A stretch of 17,100 bases of DNA from assembly GCA_934552855.1 (NCBI GenBank), contig CAKTEU010000037.1, positions 1-17,100 on the forward strand. Direction: 5' to 3'. Shown piece after piece: positions 7,441 through 14,814 of this stretch. The translations under genes were made by a program, and so were the position numbers. Below the pieces are notes generated by a model, which worked only from the letters and a program-made list of their open reading frames with translations, did not search any database and had not been told where the DNA came from. The stretch is from an uncultured Eubacteriales bacterium. Lineage in GTDB: Bacteria > Bacillota > Clostridia > Oscillospirales > Acutalibacteraceae. The stretch's first letter is position 1, and every line of letters begins with the position of its first letter.

Positions 7441-8705
7441 TATTCACCCTTGATTTTTTTCCAATACTCCTTTGCGGCCTGCTCATTTTTGTTGTCGCCA
7501 AAGGAGTAATATTTTTTGTTTTTGATTGCGTCGGGAAGATACTGCTGTTTGACATAATGATTAGGAAAATCATGCGGATAATTATAAAACTGACCTTTGT
7601 GCTGATTGTCCTCGCCGTCATAATGCTTGTTTTGAAGCGTTCTCGGAATCGGACCGATATTTCCCTTTCTTATGTCTGCGGCCGCCGCATCATAGGCAAG
7701 ATATGCCGAATTTGATTTTGGGCTGTTGCAAACAAGAACAACTGCGTCCGCAAGCGGAATTCTCGCTTCGGGAAGACCAACCATGAACGCCGCATCAACC
7801 GCCGCTTTAACAATAGGAATTATCATCGGATAAGCAAGACCCACATCTTCGCACGCACAAACCATCAACCGCCTTGTTGCCGAAGGAAGGTCGCCCGCTT
7901 CAAGCAGCCTTGCAAGGTAATGAAGTGCTGCGTTCGGGTCGGAACCTCTCATCGATTTTTGAAATGCGGAAAGAATGTCATAATGCTCGTCTGCGTCCTT
8001 GTCATATTTCATTGAGCTTTTTTGAGTGAGTTCGTCCGCACGTTCGGCAGTTACAAAAATTTTCCCGTTTTCGGGCGGCGTACTGAGTACGCACAGTTCG
8101 GCGGCATTCATTGCCTTTCTTACGTCGCCGCCGCAGGAAAAAGCAATTCTTTTGATTGCCGCTTCATCGGCTTCAATCATGCTGCCCGTGTCTTTTTCAA
8201 GGAATTTGAATGCACGCTTCACCGCCGGAATAATTTCTTCTCCGCTTATGCTTTTAAATTCAAAAACGGTTGAACGGCTGAGGATTGCGTTATGAATATA
8301 AAAATACGGATTCTCGGTTGTTGAAGCAATAAGCGTAATTGAACCTCTTTCAATATAATCAAGAAGCGTTTGCTGCTGCTTTTTGTTAAAATACTGAATT
8401 TCATCAAGATAAAGCAAAATTCCGTTCGGTGCTTCAAAGGTATCAAGCTTTGCAACAAGGGCTTTGATGTCTGCGGTTGAAGCCACAGTTCCGTTGAGTT
8501 TGCAGAATTTTCGGTTTGTCTGCGCCGCAATGATTGAAGCAAGGGTTGTTTTTCCGATTCCGGAGGGACCGTAAAAAACAAGGTTCGGAATTTCGCCGCT
8601 TTCAATTATTCGGCGAAGGGCCTTTCCCGGCGCAAGAAGGTGACGCTGGCCAACCATTTCATCAACACTTTTCGGCCGAAGGCGTTCGGCAAGAGGAGCT
8701 TTCAT
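7440..8705 (-). CDS. rarA: Replication-associated recombination protein A (RarA/MgsA AAA+ ATPase)
   Basis: 421 aa from the chosen start. RarA is a cytosolic clamp-loader-like AAA+ ATPase that acts at stalled or gapped replication forks. The N-terminus PLAERLRPKSVDEMVGQRHL is the family hallmark. Walker A is GPSGIGKTT (46-54), Walker B LLYLDEIQ (97-104), sensor 1 near STTENP (128-133), the Arg finger LSRSTVF (142-148) and sensor 2 GGDVRKAMN (192-200). The C-terminal tetramerisation region ends with GQFYNYPHDFPNHYVKQQYL (371-390), also typical. The frame extends to an ATG at 8759. I prefer 8705 because AAGGAA lies about 10 nt upstream, a TATAAT at 8744-8739 falls inside the longer version, and family members start with this segment. 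It is a single gene divergent from the ECF sigma gene. Confidence 0.95.
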   Translation of the reverse strand: MKAPLAERLRPKSVDEMVGQRHLLAPGKALRRIIESGEIPNLVFYGPSGIGKTTLASIIAAQTNRKFCKLNGTVASTADIKALVAKLDTFEAPNGILLYLDEIQYFNKKQQQTLLDYIERGSITLIASTTENPYFYIHNAILSRSTVFEFKSISGEEIIPAVKRAFKFLEKDTGSMIEADEAAIKRIAFSCGGDVRKAMNAAELCVLSTPPENGKIFVTAERADELTQKSSMKYDKDADEHYDILSAFQKSMRGSDPNAALHYLARLLEAGDLPSATRRLMVCACEDVGLAYPMIIPIVKAAVDAAFMVGLPEARIPLADAVVLVCNSPKSNSAYLAYDAAAADIRKGNIGPIPRTLQNKHYDGEDNQHKGQFYNYPHDFPNHYVKQQYLPDAIKNKKYYSFGDNKNEQAAKEYWKKIKGE

Positions 8706-8738
8706 TTTTTCACCGTTCCTTTTAACTGTATGGATAAT

Positions 8739-8744
8739 ATTATA
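8739..8744 (-). promoter_or_regulatory. Candidate -10 box of rarA
   Basis: The minus strand reads TATAAT from 8744 to 8739, about 33 nt before the ATG at 8705. I find no good -35 hexamer at the right distance. Confidence 0.4.
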
Positions 8745-8809
8745 GCTTTGCATTTTCATCTTTGGTTTCTAAAAACGAAACATTATTCATCTTTCGGCGA
8801 TAAAACCAA

Positions 8810-8839
8810 ATTTTGAAAAAAGCGTGGGATTTTGAAAAA
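8810..8839. repeat. 11-bp direct repeat upstream of the ECF sigma gene
   Basis: ATTTTGAAAAA occurs at 8810-8820 and again at 8829-8839, a period of 19 bp. It ends 7 bp before the TATAAT of the sigma gene. The spacing does not let either TTGAAA serve as a standard -35, so it could be a protein-binding site. The AT-rich setting makes chance recurrence possible. Confidence 0.4.
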
Positions 8840-8846
8840 TTTTGTG

Positions 8847-8852
8847 TATAAT
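8847..8852 (+). promoter_or_regulatory. -10 box of the ECF sigma operon
   Basis: TATAAT lies 45 nt before the chosen TTG start. Transcription would begin near 8859, downstream of the alternative GTG start at 8856, which supports the TTG. No clear -35 is visible at 16-18 nt. Confidence 0.5.
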
Positions 8853-8897
8853 TAAGTGAGAAACAATGAAGCACAACAAAAAGGGAGGGAAGAATTT

Positions 8898-9434
8898 TTG
8901 GACGAAAAAACAATTGTTGAACTTTTGAAAACAAAAGACGAAAAAGGTCTTGAAGCGTTCCTTTGCCGATACGGTGCACTAATCCGATACATAGCCTTGC
9001 CCGTTCTTCCCGATGAAAGAGATGCGGAAGAAGCCGTTTCGCAAATTTCGCTTCTTGTTTGGAAAAACATTGCTTTTTTTGACGATAAAAAGGGATCGTT
9101 TACTGCATGGCTGACTGCAATTTCAAGAAACACCGCATTGAACCTTGCAAGGAAAAACAAAAATACTCCGCTTTTTCTTGAGGACGAAAAAATACCCTCC
9201 GATTCAACGCCGGAAGAAGAACTGCTCAAAAAGGAACGCAGAGAGTTAATAACAAATGCTCTTTCGCTCCTTTCTGAAAAAGACCGTGCTTTGTTTTATC
9301 GAAAATATTATTATCTTCAATCAACGGCGCAAATTGCACGGGAACTTTCACTGACCGAACGAGCCGTTGAAGGCAGACTTTACCGAATTAAAAAACGGCT
9401 TCAAAAAATTTTGGGAGGTATTCGCCATGAATGA
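8898..9434 (+). CDS. RNA polymerase sigma factor, sigma-70 family, ECF type
   Basis: 178 aa. ECF sigma factors carry only regions 2 and 4 and direct RNA polymerase to a small regulon, usually in response to an envelope or surface signal. Region 2 lies about 20-88 (ALIRYIALPVLPDERDAEEA, then a WKNI and FTAWLTAISRNTALNLARK stretch). The linker has SDSTPEEELLKKERRE (101-116). Region 4 lies about 115-172, with the helix-turn-helix STAQIARELSLTERAVEGRL (142-161). The start is taken as TTG at 8898 because GGGAGGG (8883-8889) precedes it by 8 nt. The frame continues upstream to a GTG at 8856, but that codon lacks a ribosome binding site and lies at or before the expected transcription start. The next gene overlaps the 3' end by 8 nt, so the two are translated together. 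I cannot place it in a named ECF group. Confidence 0.88.
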   Translation: MDEKTIVELLKTKDEKGLEAFLCRYGALIRYIALPVLPDERDAEEAVSQISLLVWKNIAFFDDKKGSFTAWLTAISRNTALNLARKNKNTPLFLEDEKIPSDSTPEEELLKKERRELITNALSLLSEKDRALFYRKYYYLQSTAQIARELSLTERAVEGRLYRIKKRLQKILGGIRHE

Positions 9435-10953
9435 AAACGAACATTATTCTTTGACCGACGATGAACTTCGTGATGTTTTTGAAAGCGAAGATTCCTGTGT
9501 TCCGATAAATGTTGCCGAAAATGTTACGCCTTGGAAAAAAGCGATGCAAAATCTTTTGGTCGGCTTCGGAATTTCCGCAGCTTCGATAAGTTATTTCCCG
9601 CTTGATTTTATTCTTTCTGCCGTCGGTTCGGTTCTTTTGTTTTTCGGTTTCCGTTCGCTGCGAAAAGAGAACCGCTCTTTCGCTTTCGGCTACGGCATTT
9701 CAATTTTGTTTTTGATTTATACTTTTGCAATTTATGTTTTTGAAGCCTGTGCGGTTTTTGGCGAATTTTCCGAAACAACCGCTGCGGCGATAATAAAATA
9801 CTGTTTTATTTTTCTTCGGCTTGCCGAACTTATTGCAATTGTAAAAGGTGTCGGTTCCGTTCAAAAAAAGGCCGGCCTTGAAGGCAAAAACAAAGGGTGG
9901 AAGCTTGTTTTTTGGTACGGCCTGATGTGCTTATTTGCCCTGTTCAACTATACCGGCATTTTTGTCTATGTTTTGATTATCGCTTATATCGTAATGATTG
10001 TTCGCCTTTATAAGTTTTCTTCTGCGCTTGACGATGCAGGCTTTACCATTTGTCCGGCGAAAGTACGCATAGGCAACAAAACCTTTTCAATTGCGGTTTC
10101 CGTTTTACTCATCATTTCGATTATTGCCGCAAACGTCTTTTTCGGCTCGTATCCGATGAACTTCAACATTCGCACAGACGAAAACGTAAAAAGCGTTGCC
10201 TCGGTCAAAACAAAGCTTGCTTCGCTCGGATTTCCGAAAGATGTTCTTGACGACCTTTCAAACGAAGAAATTCTTGATTGCAAAAACGCAAAAGAGGTAC
10301 ATTTTGAAAAATCCTCCGAGCCGATTTCCGACGGCCTTACCTTCAAAAACGGAAAGGAAATAAAATCGGTCGATGCCATTGAATTTACAACCGTTGTTAT
10401 TCTTGTTTCCGGCAATACTATTGACCGTGAAACTTACAAGCCGAACAAAGACGACGGCTATGAACAACAGGAATGGAAAATTATTCATTATTTTCGCCTG
10501 CTTCCGACCAAAAAAAGTTCAAAAACCGAATGCATTGAAATCATGCCTGCATATATTTATTATAACACATGGAGAAAAGCTAAAGATGCCGCCGGAAAGC
10601 TCTTTTTTGAAAAAGACGGCAAAAGCTATGTCGGCAATTATTATTCCATCGGAAAAGGATTTAAACGACAGGACGCTTTTTCAAATCTTTTCGGAGAAAC
10701 GCAAAGCGAAAATATTTATGCCGATTTTTCCGTTCCGAAGGACAGCGAGAACTTCCGTGGGTATCTCTCATACAGCGTTTGGGGAAACATCGGTGAATTG
10801 ATGATTGATTCGTATGTAACATTTTATTCGTGTTACTCCTTCCCGACCTATCCGGCAACAACCGCAAAAGAATACGTACTCGGCAAAAACAACAGCCTTT
10901 TCACAATGTTCCGGGAGCAGCCGCCACGTGCGATAGATGGCATCACATACTGA
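9427..10953 (+). CDS. Polytopic membrane protein with a large extracytoplasmic domain, partner of the ECF sigma factor
   Basis: 508 aa, no family recognised. Residues 1-38 are acidic and probably cytosolic (SLTDDELRDVFESED). About six or seven hydrophobic segments follow: 41-57 and 60-76, 86-108, 119-141, 158-174 with 176-196, and 219-240. Residues 241-508 are polar, with mixed alpha/beta character and several Tyr-rich stretches (IEIMPAYIYYNTW, SYVTFYSCYSF), and are probably outside the membrane. The ATG at 9427 has GGGAGGT 6 nt upstream, inside the end of the sigma gene, and the frames overlap by 8 nt. By position it is a candidate regulator or sensor for the sigma factor, with the N-terminal tail a possible sigma-binding part. 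I see no HxxxCxxC zinc anti-sigma motif. It could instead be an effector controlled by the sigma factor. A terminator follows at once. Confidence 0.8.
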   Translation: MNENEHYSLTDDELRDVFESEDSCVPINVAENVTPWKKAMQNLLVGFGISAASISYFPLDFILSAVGSVLLFFGFRSLRKENRSFAFGYGISILFLIYTFAIYVFEACAVFGEFSETTAAAIIKYCFIFLRLAELIAIVKGVGSVQKKAGLEGKNKGWKLVFWYGLMCLFALFNYTGIFVYVLIIAYIVMIVRLYKFSSALDDAGFTICPAKVRIGNKTFSIAVSVLLIISIIAANVFFGSYPMNFNIRTDENVKSVASVKTKLASLGFPKDVLDDLSNEEILDCKNAKEVHFEKSSEPISDGLTFKNGKEIKSVDAIEFTTVVILVSGNTIDRETYKPNKDDGYEQQEWKIIHYFRLLPTKKSSKTECIEIMPAYIYYNTWRKAKDAAGKLFFEKDGKSYVGNYYSIGKGFKRQDAFSNLFGETQSENIYADFSVPKDSENFRGYLSYSVWGNIGELMIDSYVTFYSCYSFPTYPATTAKEYVLGKNNSLFTMFREQPPRAIDGITY

Positions 10954-10956
10954 AAG

Positions 10957-10998
10957 CAAAACACACCGTCCGATTTTAACGCCGGACGGTGTGCTTTT
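10957..10998. terminator. Bidirectional terminator between the sigma operon and glyA
   Basis: CACACCGTCCG (10962-10972) and CGGACGGTGTG (10983-10993) form an 11-bp stem with a 10-nt loop. CTTTT follows on the plus strand, and TTTTGCTTT on the minus strand. It lies 9 nt after one stop and about 20 nt from the glyA stop. Confidence 0.9.
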
Positions 10999-11013
10999 CA
11001 GTTTATTGTTTAC

Positions 11014-12264
11014 TTATTCATAAAGCGGATATTTTTTACAAAGAGCGTTTACACCTTTGAGAATTTCGTCCTTGCTGTTTTCAAAATCCTTTGCGGCAAG
11101 GGTAATGTAACGGGCAATTTCACGCATATCGTCTTCTTTGAGACCTCTTGTTGTGACGGCCGCCGAACCGAGACGAACGCCGCTTGTGACCGAAGGCTTT
11201 TGCGGATCGTTCGGAACGGAGTTCTTGTTCGTTGTGATGTTCACTGCGTCAAGACGTTCTTCAAGCTCTTTCCCCGTAACGCCGAGCGAACGAAGGTCAA
11301 GCAGGCAAAGGTGGTTGTCCGTTCCGCCGGAAACGAGGTCAACCCCGTTTTTGAGAAGCTCGTCTGCAAGGGCGGCGCAGTTTTTGACGAGCTGCTTTTG
11401 ATATTCCTTAAATTCATCTTTGAGTGCTTCGCCGAAGCAAACCGCCTTTGCGGCAATGACGTGCATGAGCGGGCCGCCCTGTGAACCGGGGAAAACGGCC
11501 TTGTTGAGTGCCGGCCCGTGTTCGGCTTTTGCAAGGATGAGTCCGCCTCTCGGTCCTCTGAGCGTTTTATGCGTTGTTGTTGTCACAACGTCTGCATAAG
11601 GCACGGGCGAAATATGAAGTCCTGCGGCAACAAGGCCGGCAATGTGAGCCATGTCAACGAAGAAGATTGCGCCGACTTTTTTTGCAATCTCTCTGATGCG
11701 CTTAAAGTCGATTTCTCTCGGATATGCCGAAGCTCCGGCAATGATCATTTTCGGTTTGCATTCAAATGCAATTTTTTCAAGCTTGTCATAGTCAATGTAA
11801 CCGTTTTCATCAACGCCGTATGAAAAGAAGTTATAAAGTTTTCCGCTGTTATTGACCTTTGAGCCGTGAGTGAGGTGTCCGCCATCGGCGAGGCTCATGC
11901 CCAAAACGGTGTCTCCCGGCTTGAGGAATGCAGAGTAAACGGCAAAGTTCGCCTGAGAGCCGGAGTGTGGCTGAACGTTTGCATATTCGGCAGAAAAAAG
12001 TTCCTTTGCTCGGTCAATTGCAATGTTTTCAACAATATCAACACATTCGCAGCCGCCGTAATATCTTTTTGAAGGGTACCCTTCGGCATATTTATTTGTG
12101 AGAACGCTGCCCATTGCAGCCATAACCGCCGGAGAAACGATATTTTCAGAAGCGATCAGTTCAAGCTTTTCACGCTGTCTTTTGAGTTCAAGCGCCATTG
12201 CTTCGGCAACGGCCGGATCGGTCTCTTTGATAAGTGAGATGCTGTCAAGTAAGTTCTGATACAT
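11014..12264 (-). CDS. glyA: Serine hydroxymethyltransferase
   Basis: 416 aa, full length for the bacterial enzyme. It is a cytosolic PLP enzyme that converts serine plus tetrahydrofolate to glycine plus 5,10-methylene-tetrahydrofolate, feeding one-carbon metabolism. The N-terminal LELIASEN (34-41) and TNKYAEGYPSKRYYGGCE (56-73) are family signatures. FVDMAHIAGLVAAG (202-215) holds the cofactor-stacking Asp204 and His207. TTTTHKTLRGPRGG (228-241) carries the PLP Schiff-base Lys233. SGVRLGSAAVTTRG (361-374) contains the substrate-carboxylate Arg region. The start at 12264 has GGAGGT 6 nt upstream. It lies 119 nt downstream of serS on the same strand but behind a hairpin, so it is probably its own unit. 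A TATATT sequence about 23 nt upstream of the ATG may be part of its promoter. No glycine riboswitch fits in the short leader. Confidence 0.97.
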   Translation of the reverse strand: MYQNLLDSISLIKETDPAVAEAMALELKRQREKLELIASENIVSPAVMAAMGSVLTNKYAEGYPSKRYYGGCECVDIVENIAIDRAKELFSAEYANVQPHSGSQANFAVYSAFLKPGDTVLGMSLADGGHLTHGSKVNNSGKLYNFFSYGVDENGYIDYDKLEKIAFECKPKMIIAGASAYPREIDFKRIREIAKKVGAIFFVDMAHIAGLVAAGLHISPVPYADVVTTTTHKTLRGPRGGLILAKAEHGPALNKAVFPGSQGGPLMHVIAAKAVCFGEALKDEFKEYQKQLVKNCAALADELLKNGVDLVSGGTDNHLCLLDLRSLGVTGKELEERLDAVNITTNKNSVPNDPQKPSVTSGVRLGSAAVTTRGLKEDDMREIARYITLAAKDFENSKDEILKGVNALCKKYPLYE

Positions 12265-12337
12265 TTTGTAACCTCCAAAAAAATAATATACTTAAGTGCC
12301 GGCGGCAACTTGAGTTTTTAACTGTAAAATACAAAAT

Positions 12338-12367
12338 ACGGTGGCGATTAAAAAGAATCGCCGCCGT
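12338..12367 (-). terminator. Probable terminator of serS
   Basis: On the minus strand the arm at 12367-12356 (ACGGCGGCGATT) pairs with the arm at 12349-12338 (AATCGCCACCGT), with one C-A mismatch and a 6-nt loop, then ATTTTGTATTTT. It starts 17 nt after the serS stop. Confidence 0.65.
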
Positions 12368-12383
12368 AACAGAATTGTTCGTT

Positions 12384-13652
12384 TTATTTGATTACATCCG
12401 TGCCCATGTATTCACGAAGGACTTCCGGAACGGTAATGCTTCCGTCGGCATTTTGATAATTTTCCAAAATTGCCGCAACGGTTCTTCCGATTGCAACACC
12501 GGAACCGTTAAGCGTGTGAACAAGCTTTGCCTTGCTCTTTGCGTCCTCTTTATAGCGGATTGACGCACGGCGAGCCTGAAAATCTTCAAAGTTTGAGCAG
12601 GAAGAAATTTCAACATATCTTCCGTAAGACGGCATCCAAACTTCAATATCATAAGTTTTTGCAGAAGAAAAGCCTATATCTCCGGTGCTGAGCGCAACAA
12701 CTCTGTAAGGAAGGCCGAGAAGCTGCAAAACTCTTTCTGCATCATTAGTGAGTTTTTCAAGTTCGGCATAGCTTTCTTCGGGTTTTACAAACTTAACAAG
12801 CTCAACCTTGTTGAACTGGTGCTGTCTGATGAGTCCCCTTGTGTCACGGCCGGCAGAACCCGCTTCCGCTCTGAAGCAAGCGGAATATGCACAGTATTTT
12901 ATCGGAAGTTTTGCTCCGTCAAGAATTTCGTCACGGTGCATATTGGTAACAGGAACCTCCGCAGTGGGAATGAGGAAATAATCATTTGTAAGTTTGAAAG
13001 CGTCATCTTCAAATTTCGGAAGCTGACCGGTACCCGTCATTGAAGCACGGTTAACCATGAACGGCGGAAAAATTTCCGTATAGCCGTGCGCAGTATGCGT
13101 GTTGAGGAAGAAATTGATGATTGAACGCTCAAGCCTTGCGCCGAGTCCCTTGTAAAAATGAAAACGTGCACCGGTAACCTTTGCGGCGGTTTCCGGGTCA
13201 AGAATGCCGAGTCTTGCACCGATATCCCAATGGGCTTCGGCTTCAAAATCGAACTTTCTCGGTTCGCCCCAGCGGCGGATTTCAACGTTTTCGCTGTCAT
13301 CTTTTCCAATCGGAGTCGTCTCATTCGGAATGTTCGGGAACTCATACATGATGCTTTTCTGCTTGTTTTCAAGTGCGGTGAGTTCATCGTCGTCTTCCTT
13401 GATTGCGTCTTTGACGGCGTTCATTTCCGCCATAATTTCGCTTGTATCCTTGCCCTCTTTTTTAAGCTGAGGAATCATCTTTCCGGCCGCATTTTGGCGA
13501 GCCTTAAGCTGATCTCTTTTTGCCGAAAGTTCACGGCGGCGGGCATCAATTTCAAGAATTTCATCAACAAGGGCATCCATATCCTTATTTCTTGTTTTCA
13601 TTGCTTTTTTAACAAGATCCGGATTTTCTCTGATAAGTTTAATGTCAAGCAT
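12384..13652 (-). CDS. serS: Seryl-tRNA synthetase
   Basis: 422 aa, the normal bacterial length. It charges tRNA-Ser (and tRNA-Sec where present) with serine in the cytosol. The N-terminal coiled-coil arm that grips the long variable arm of tRNA-Ser covers about 30-100, rich in charged heptads. The class II core has the TAE motif (230-232), motif 2 in CFRAEAGSAGRDTRGLIRQH (259-278), and motif 3 in NGSGVAIGRTVAAILENYQ (382-400). SSCSNFEDFQARR (350-362) is also family-typical. The ATG at 13652 has AAAGGAGA 8 nt upstream. A candidate promoter lies at 13697-13725, leaving a leader of about 40 nt, which excludes a T-box. Confidence 0.97.
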   Translation of the reverse strand: MLDIKLIRENPDLVKKAMKTRNKDMDALVDEILEIDARRRELSAKRDQLKARQNAAGKMIPQLKKEGKDTSEIMAEMNAVKDAIKEDDDELTALENKQKSIMYEFPNIPNETTPIGKDDSENVEIRRWGEPRKFDFEAEAHWDIGARLGILDPETAAKVTGARFHFYKGLGARLERSIINFFLNTHTAHGYTEIFPPFMVNRASMTGTGQLPKFEDDAFKLTNDYFLIPTAEVPVTNMHRDEILDGAKLPIKYCAYSACFRAEAGSAGRDTRGLIRQHQFNKVELVKFVKPEESYAELEKLTNDAERVLQLLGLPYRVVALSTGDIGFSSAKTYDIEVWMPSYGRYVEISSCSNFEDFQARRASIRYKEDAKSKAKLVHTLNGSGVAIGRTVAAILENYQNADGSITVPEVLREYMGTDVIK

Positions 13653-13696
13653 AGTTTAAGTCTCCTTTGCGCTTGATAATATCCTAACTATCTCAA

Positions 13697-13725
13697 AGTA
13701 TATCACATAACTTTTCTTTTTTAAA
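13697..13725 (-). promoter_or_regulatory. Candidate promoter of serS
   Basis: The minus strand has TTTAAA (13725-13720), a 17-nt spacer, then TATACT (13702-13697). The -10 matches at five of six bases and the -35 at four of six. Confidence 0.45.
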
Positions 13726-13816
13726 GAGTTAGACAAAAAATTATTACAAAATCGGCGAACAAAGAAAAAAATAAATTCGCTTTTTCCCCTTTCTCTGCAA
13801 TTTTGACAAAGTTTGT

Positions 13817-13845
13817 TTGACTTTTTGCCTTTTCAATGATATACT
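13817..13845 (+). promoter_or_regulatory. Sigma-A-like promoter of the yerC-acetyltransferase operon
   Basis: TTGACT (13817-13822), a 17-nt spacer and TATACT (13840-13845) make a near-consensus promoter. A small dyad, ACAAA-g-TTTGT (13806-13816), abuts the -35 and could be an operator. Confidence 0.7.
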
Positions 13846-13888
13846 TGTGTTAGCGTATTAGAGTGTCAGATTGAGAAAGCGAGGAAAC

Positions 13889-14179
13889 ATGAATATGAGA
13901 AAACTTGAAAACGAAGCAATTGACAACCTTTTCAAAGCCATTCTTTCGCTTGAAAACGTTGATGAATGCTATTGCTTTTTCGGCGATCTTTGCACCGAAA
14001 AAGAACTTATTGATATGTCGCAAAGGTTTGAAGTTGCGTCGCTCCTTCGTCAAAAAATGAATTATGTTGAAATCAGCAAAAAAACAGGGGCAAGCACAAC
14101 AACCGTCAGCCGTGTCAACAAATGCCTGACTTATGGCAACGACGGCTATTCGCTTGCGTTTGAACGGCTTGAAAAATAA
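13889..14179 (+). CDS. YerC/YecD-family TrpR-like DNA-binding protein
   Basis: 96 aa. It resembles the YerC/YecD family of TrpR-fold proteins: an all-helical core with a C-terminal helix-turn-helix. Family marks are LFKAILSLENVDECYCFFGD (14-33), DLCTEKELIDMSQRFEVASL (33-52), and the recognition segment YVEISKKTGASTTTVSRVNK (59-78) followed by CLTYGNDGY. TrpR itself senses tryptophan, but the ligand and targets of YerC proteins are not firmly known, and nothing here identifies them. Two in-frame ATGs compete. 13889 fits the usual length before the conserved KL, while 13895 is better spaced from GAGGA (13881-13885). The gene is 20 nt upstream of the acetyltransferase and shares its promoter, so it may regulate its own operon or the divergent serS. 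Confidence 0.85.
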   Translation: MNMRKLENEAIDNLFKAILSLENVDECYCFFGDLCTEKELIDMSQRFEVASLLRQKMNYVEISKKTGASTTTVSRVNKCLTYGNDGYSLAFERLEK

Positions 14180-14199
14180 TTTTGGGGAGAAATCGTTTT

Positions 14200-14763
14200 A
14201 TGAATGAAAAGAAAACCGACCTTGCGCCGGATGACGATTTAAAGATTATCGCCAACGCTCGAAGGCTCACCCGTGAATACTTTTTTTCGGACTATGAAGA
14301 CACCGAAAAGCGCAAAAAGATTCTTTCCGAACTTTTCGGTTCAGTCGGTGAAAATGTTGTTATTGACACACCCCTTCACTGCGATTACGGGAAGCATACA
14401 TTCATCGGAAACAACGTCATAATCAATATGAACTGCACCTTTGTTGACGATGCAAAAATCACAATCGGAAGCAATGTTCTTATTGCTTCAAACGTTCAGT
14501 TTTACACGGGAACGCACGACACCGACCCCGAAAAACGCATGAACAAAAATTGGGAAGAAGAAGGAAAGCAGTGGTTTAACACTCTTTGCAAGCCTATCAC
14601 GGTTAAAGACGGTGCATGGCTCGGCGGCGGAGTAATCGTTCTTCCCGGAGTCACCATTGGCGAAAACAGTGTTATCGGCGCAGGAAGCGTTGTAACACGT
14701 TCAATTCCGGATAACTGCGTTGCCGTCGGCAACCCTTGCAAACCGATAAGATTTTTGAAATAA
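14200..14763 (+). CDS. Hexapeptide-repeat acetyltransferase (maltose/galactoside O-acetyltransferase type)
   Basis: 187 aa, typical for the Maa/LacA/NodL branch. These trimeric cytosolic enzymes move an acetyl group from acetyl-CoA to a sugar hydroxyl. The N-terminal helical region (residues 10-45, ARRLTREYFFSDYEDTEKRK) resembles the Maa cap. The left-handed beta-helix runs from about 50 to 185, with hexapeptides such as TFIGNNVIINMNC, ITIGSNVLIASNV and GVIVLPGVTIGENSVIGAGS. His106 in YTGTHDTD is the likely catalytic base, and W140-LGGGV is the usual acetyl-CoA-binding loop. The ATG at 14200 has GGGGAGA 9 nt upstream. The annotation as maltose acetyltransferase is conventional; the natural acceptor is unknown. 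It is second in an operon with the YerC-like regulator and ends at a strong terminator. Confidence 0.88.
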   Translation: MNEKKTDLAPDDDLKIIANARRLTREYFFSDYEDTEKRKKILSELFGSVGENVVIDTPLHCDYGKHTFIGNNVIINMNCTFVDDAKITIGSNVLIASNVQFYTGTHDTDPEKRMNKNWEEEGKQWFNTLCKPITVKDGAWLGGGVIVLPGVTIGENSVIGAGSVVTRSIPDNCVAVGNPCKPIRFLK

Positions 14764-14766
14764 CAC

Positions 14767-14810
14767 AAAACGGATGCTCACTGAGAAATTCATTGGGAGC
14801 ATCCGTTTTC
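14767..14810. terminator. Bidirectional terminator between the acetyltransferase and lipoprotein genes
   Basis: AAAACGGATGCTC (14767-14779) and GAGCATCCGTTTT (14797-14809) form a 13-bp stem with a 17-nt loop. T-rich sequence follows on the plus strand, and TTTTGTGTTA on the minus strand. It overlaps neither stop codon. Confidence 0.9.
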
Positions 14811-14814
14811 TTTT

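Noticed and set aside
12265..12383. Glycine riboswitch in front of glyA
   Set aside because: The space is 119 nt, mostly taken by the serS terminator hairpin, and I see no glycine-aptamer core.
13158..13676. 172-codon plus-strand open frame across serS
   Set aside because: serS is unmistakable on the other strand. This frame is low-complexity Phe-rich sequence without a ribosome binding site.
13653..13888. T-box riboswitch upstream of serS (and likewise glyS at 2419-2482)
   Set aside because: Leaders of about 40-60 nt are too short, and no T-box sequence or antiterminator pair is present.
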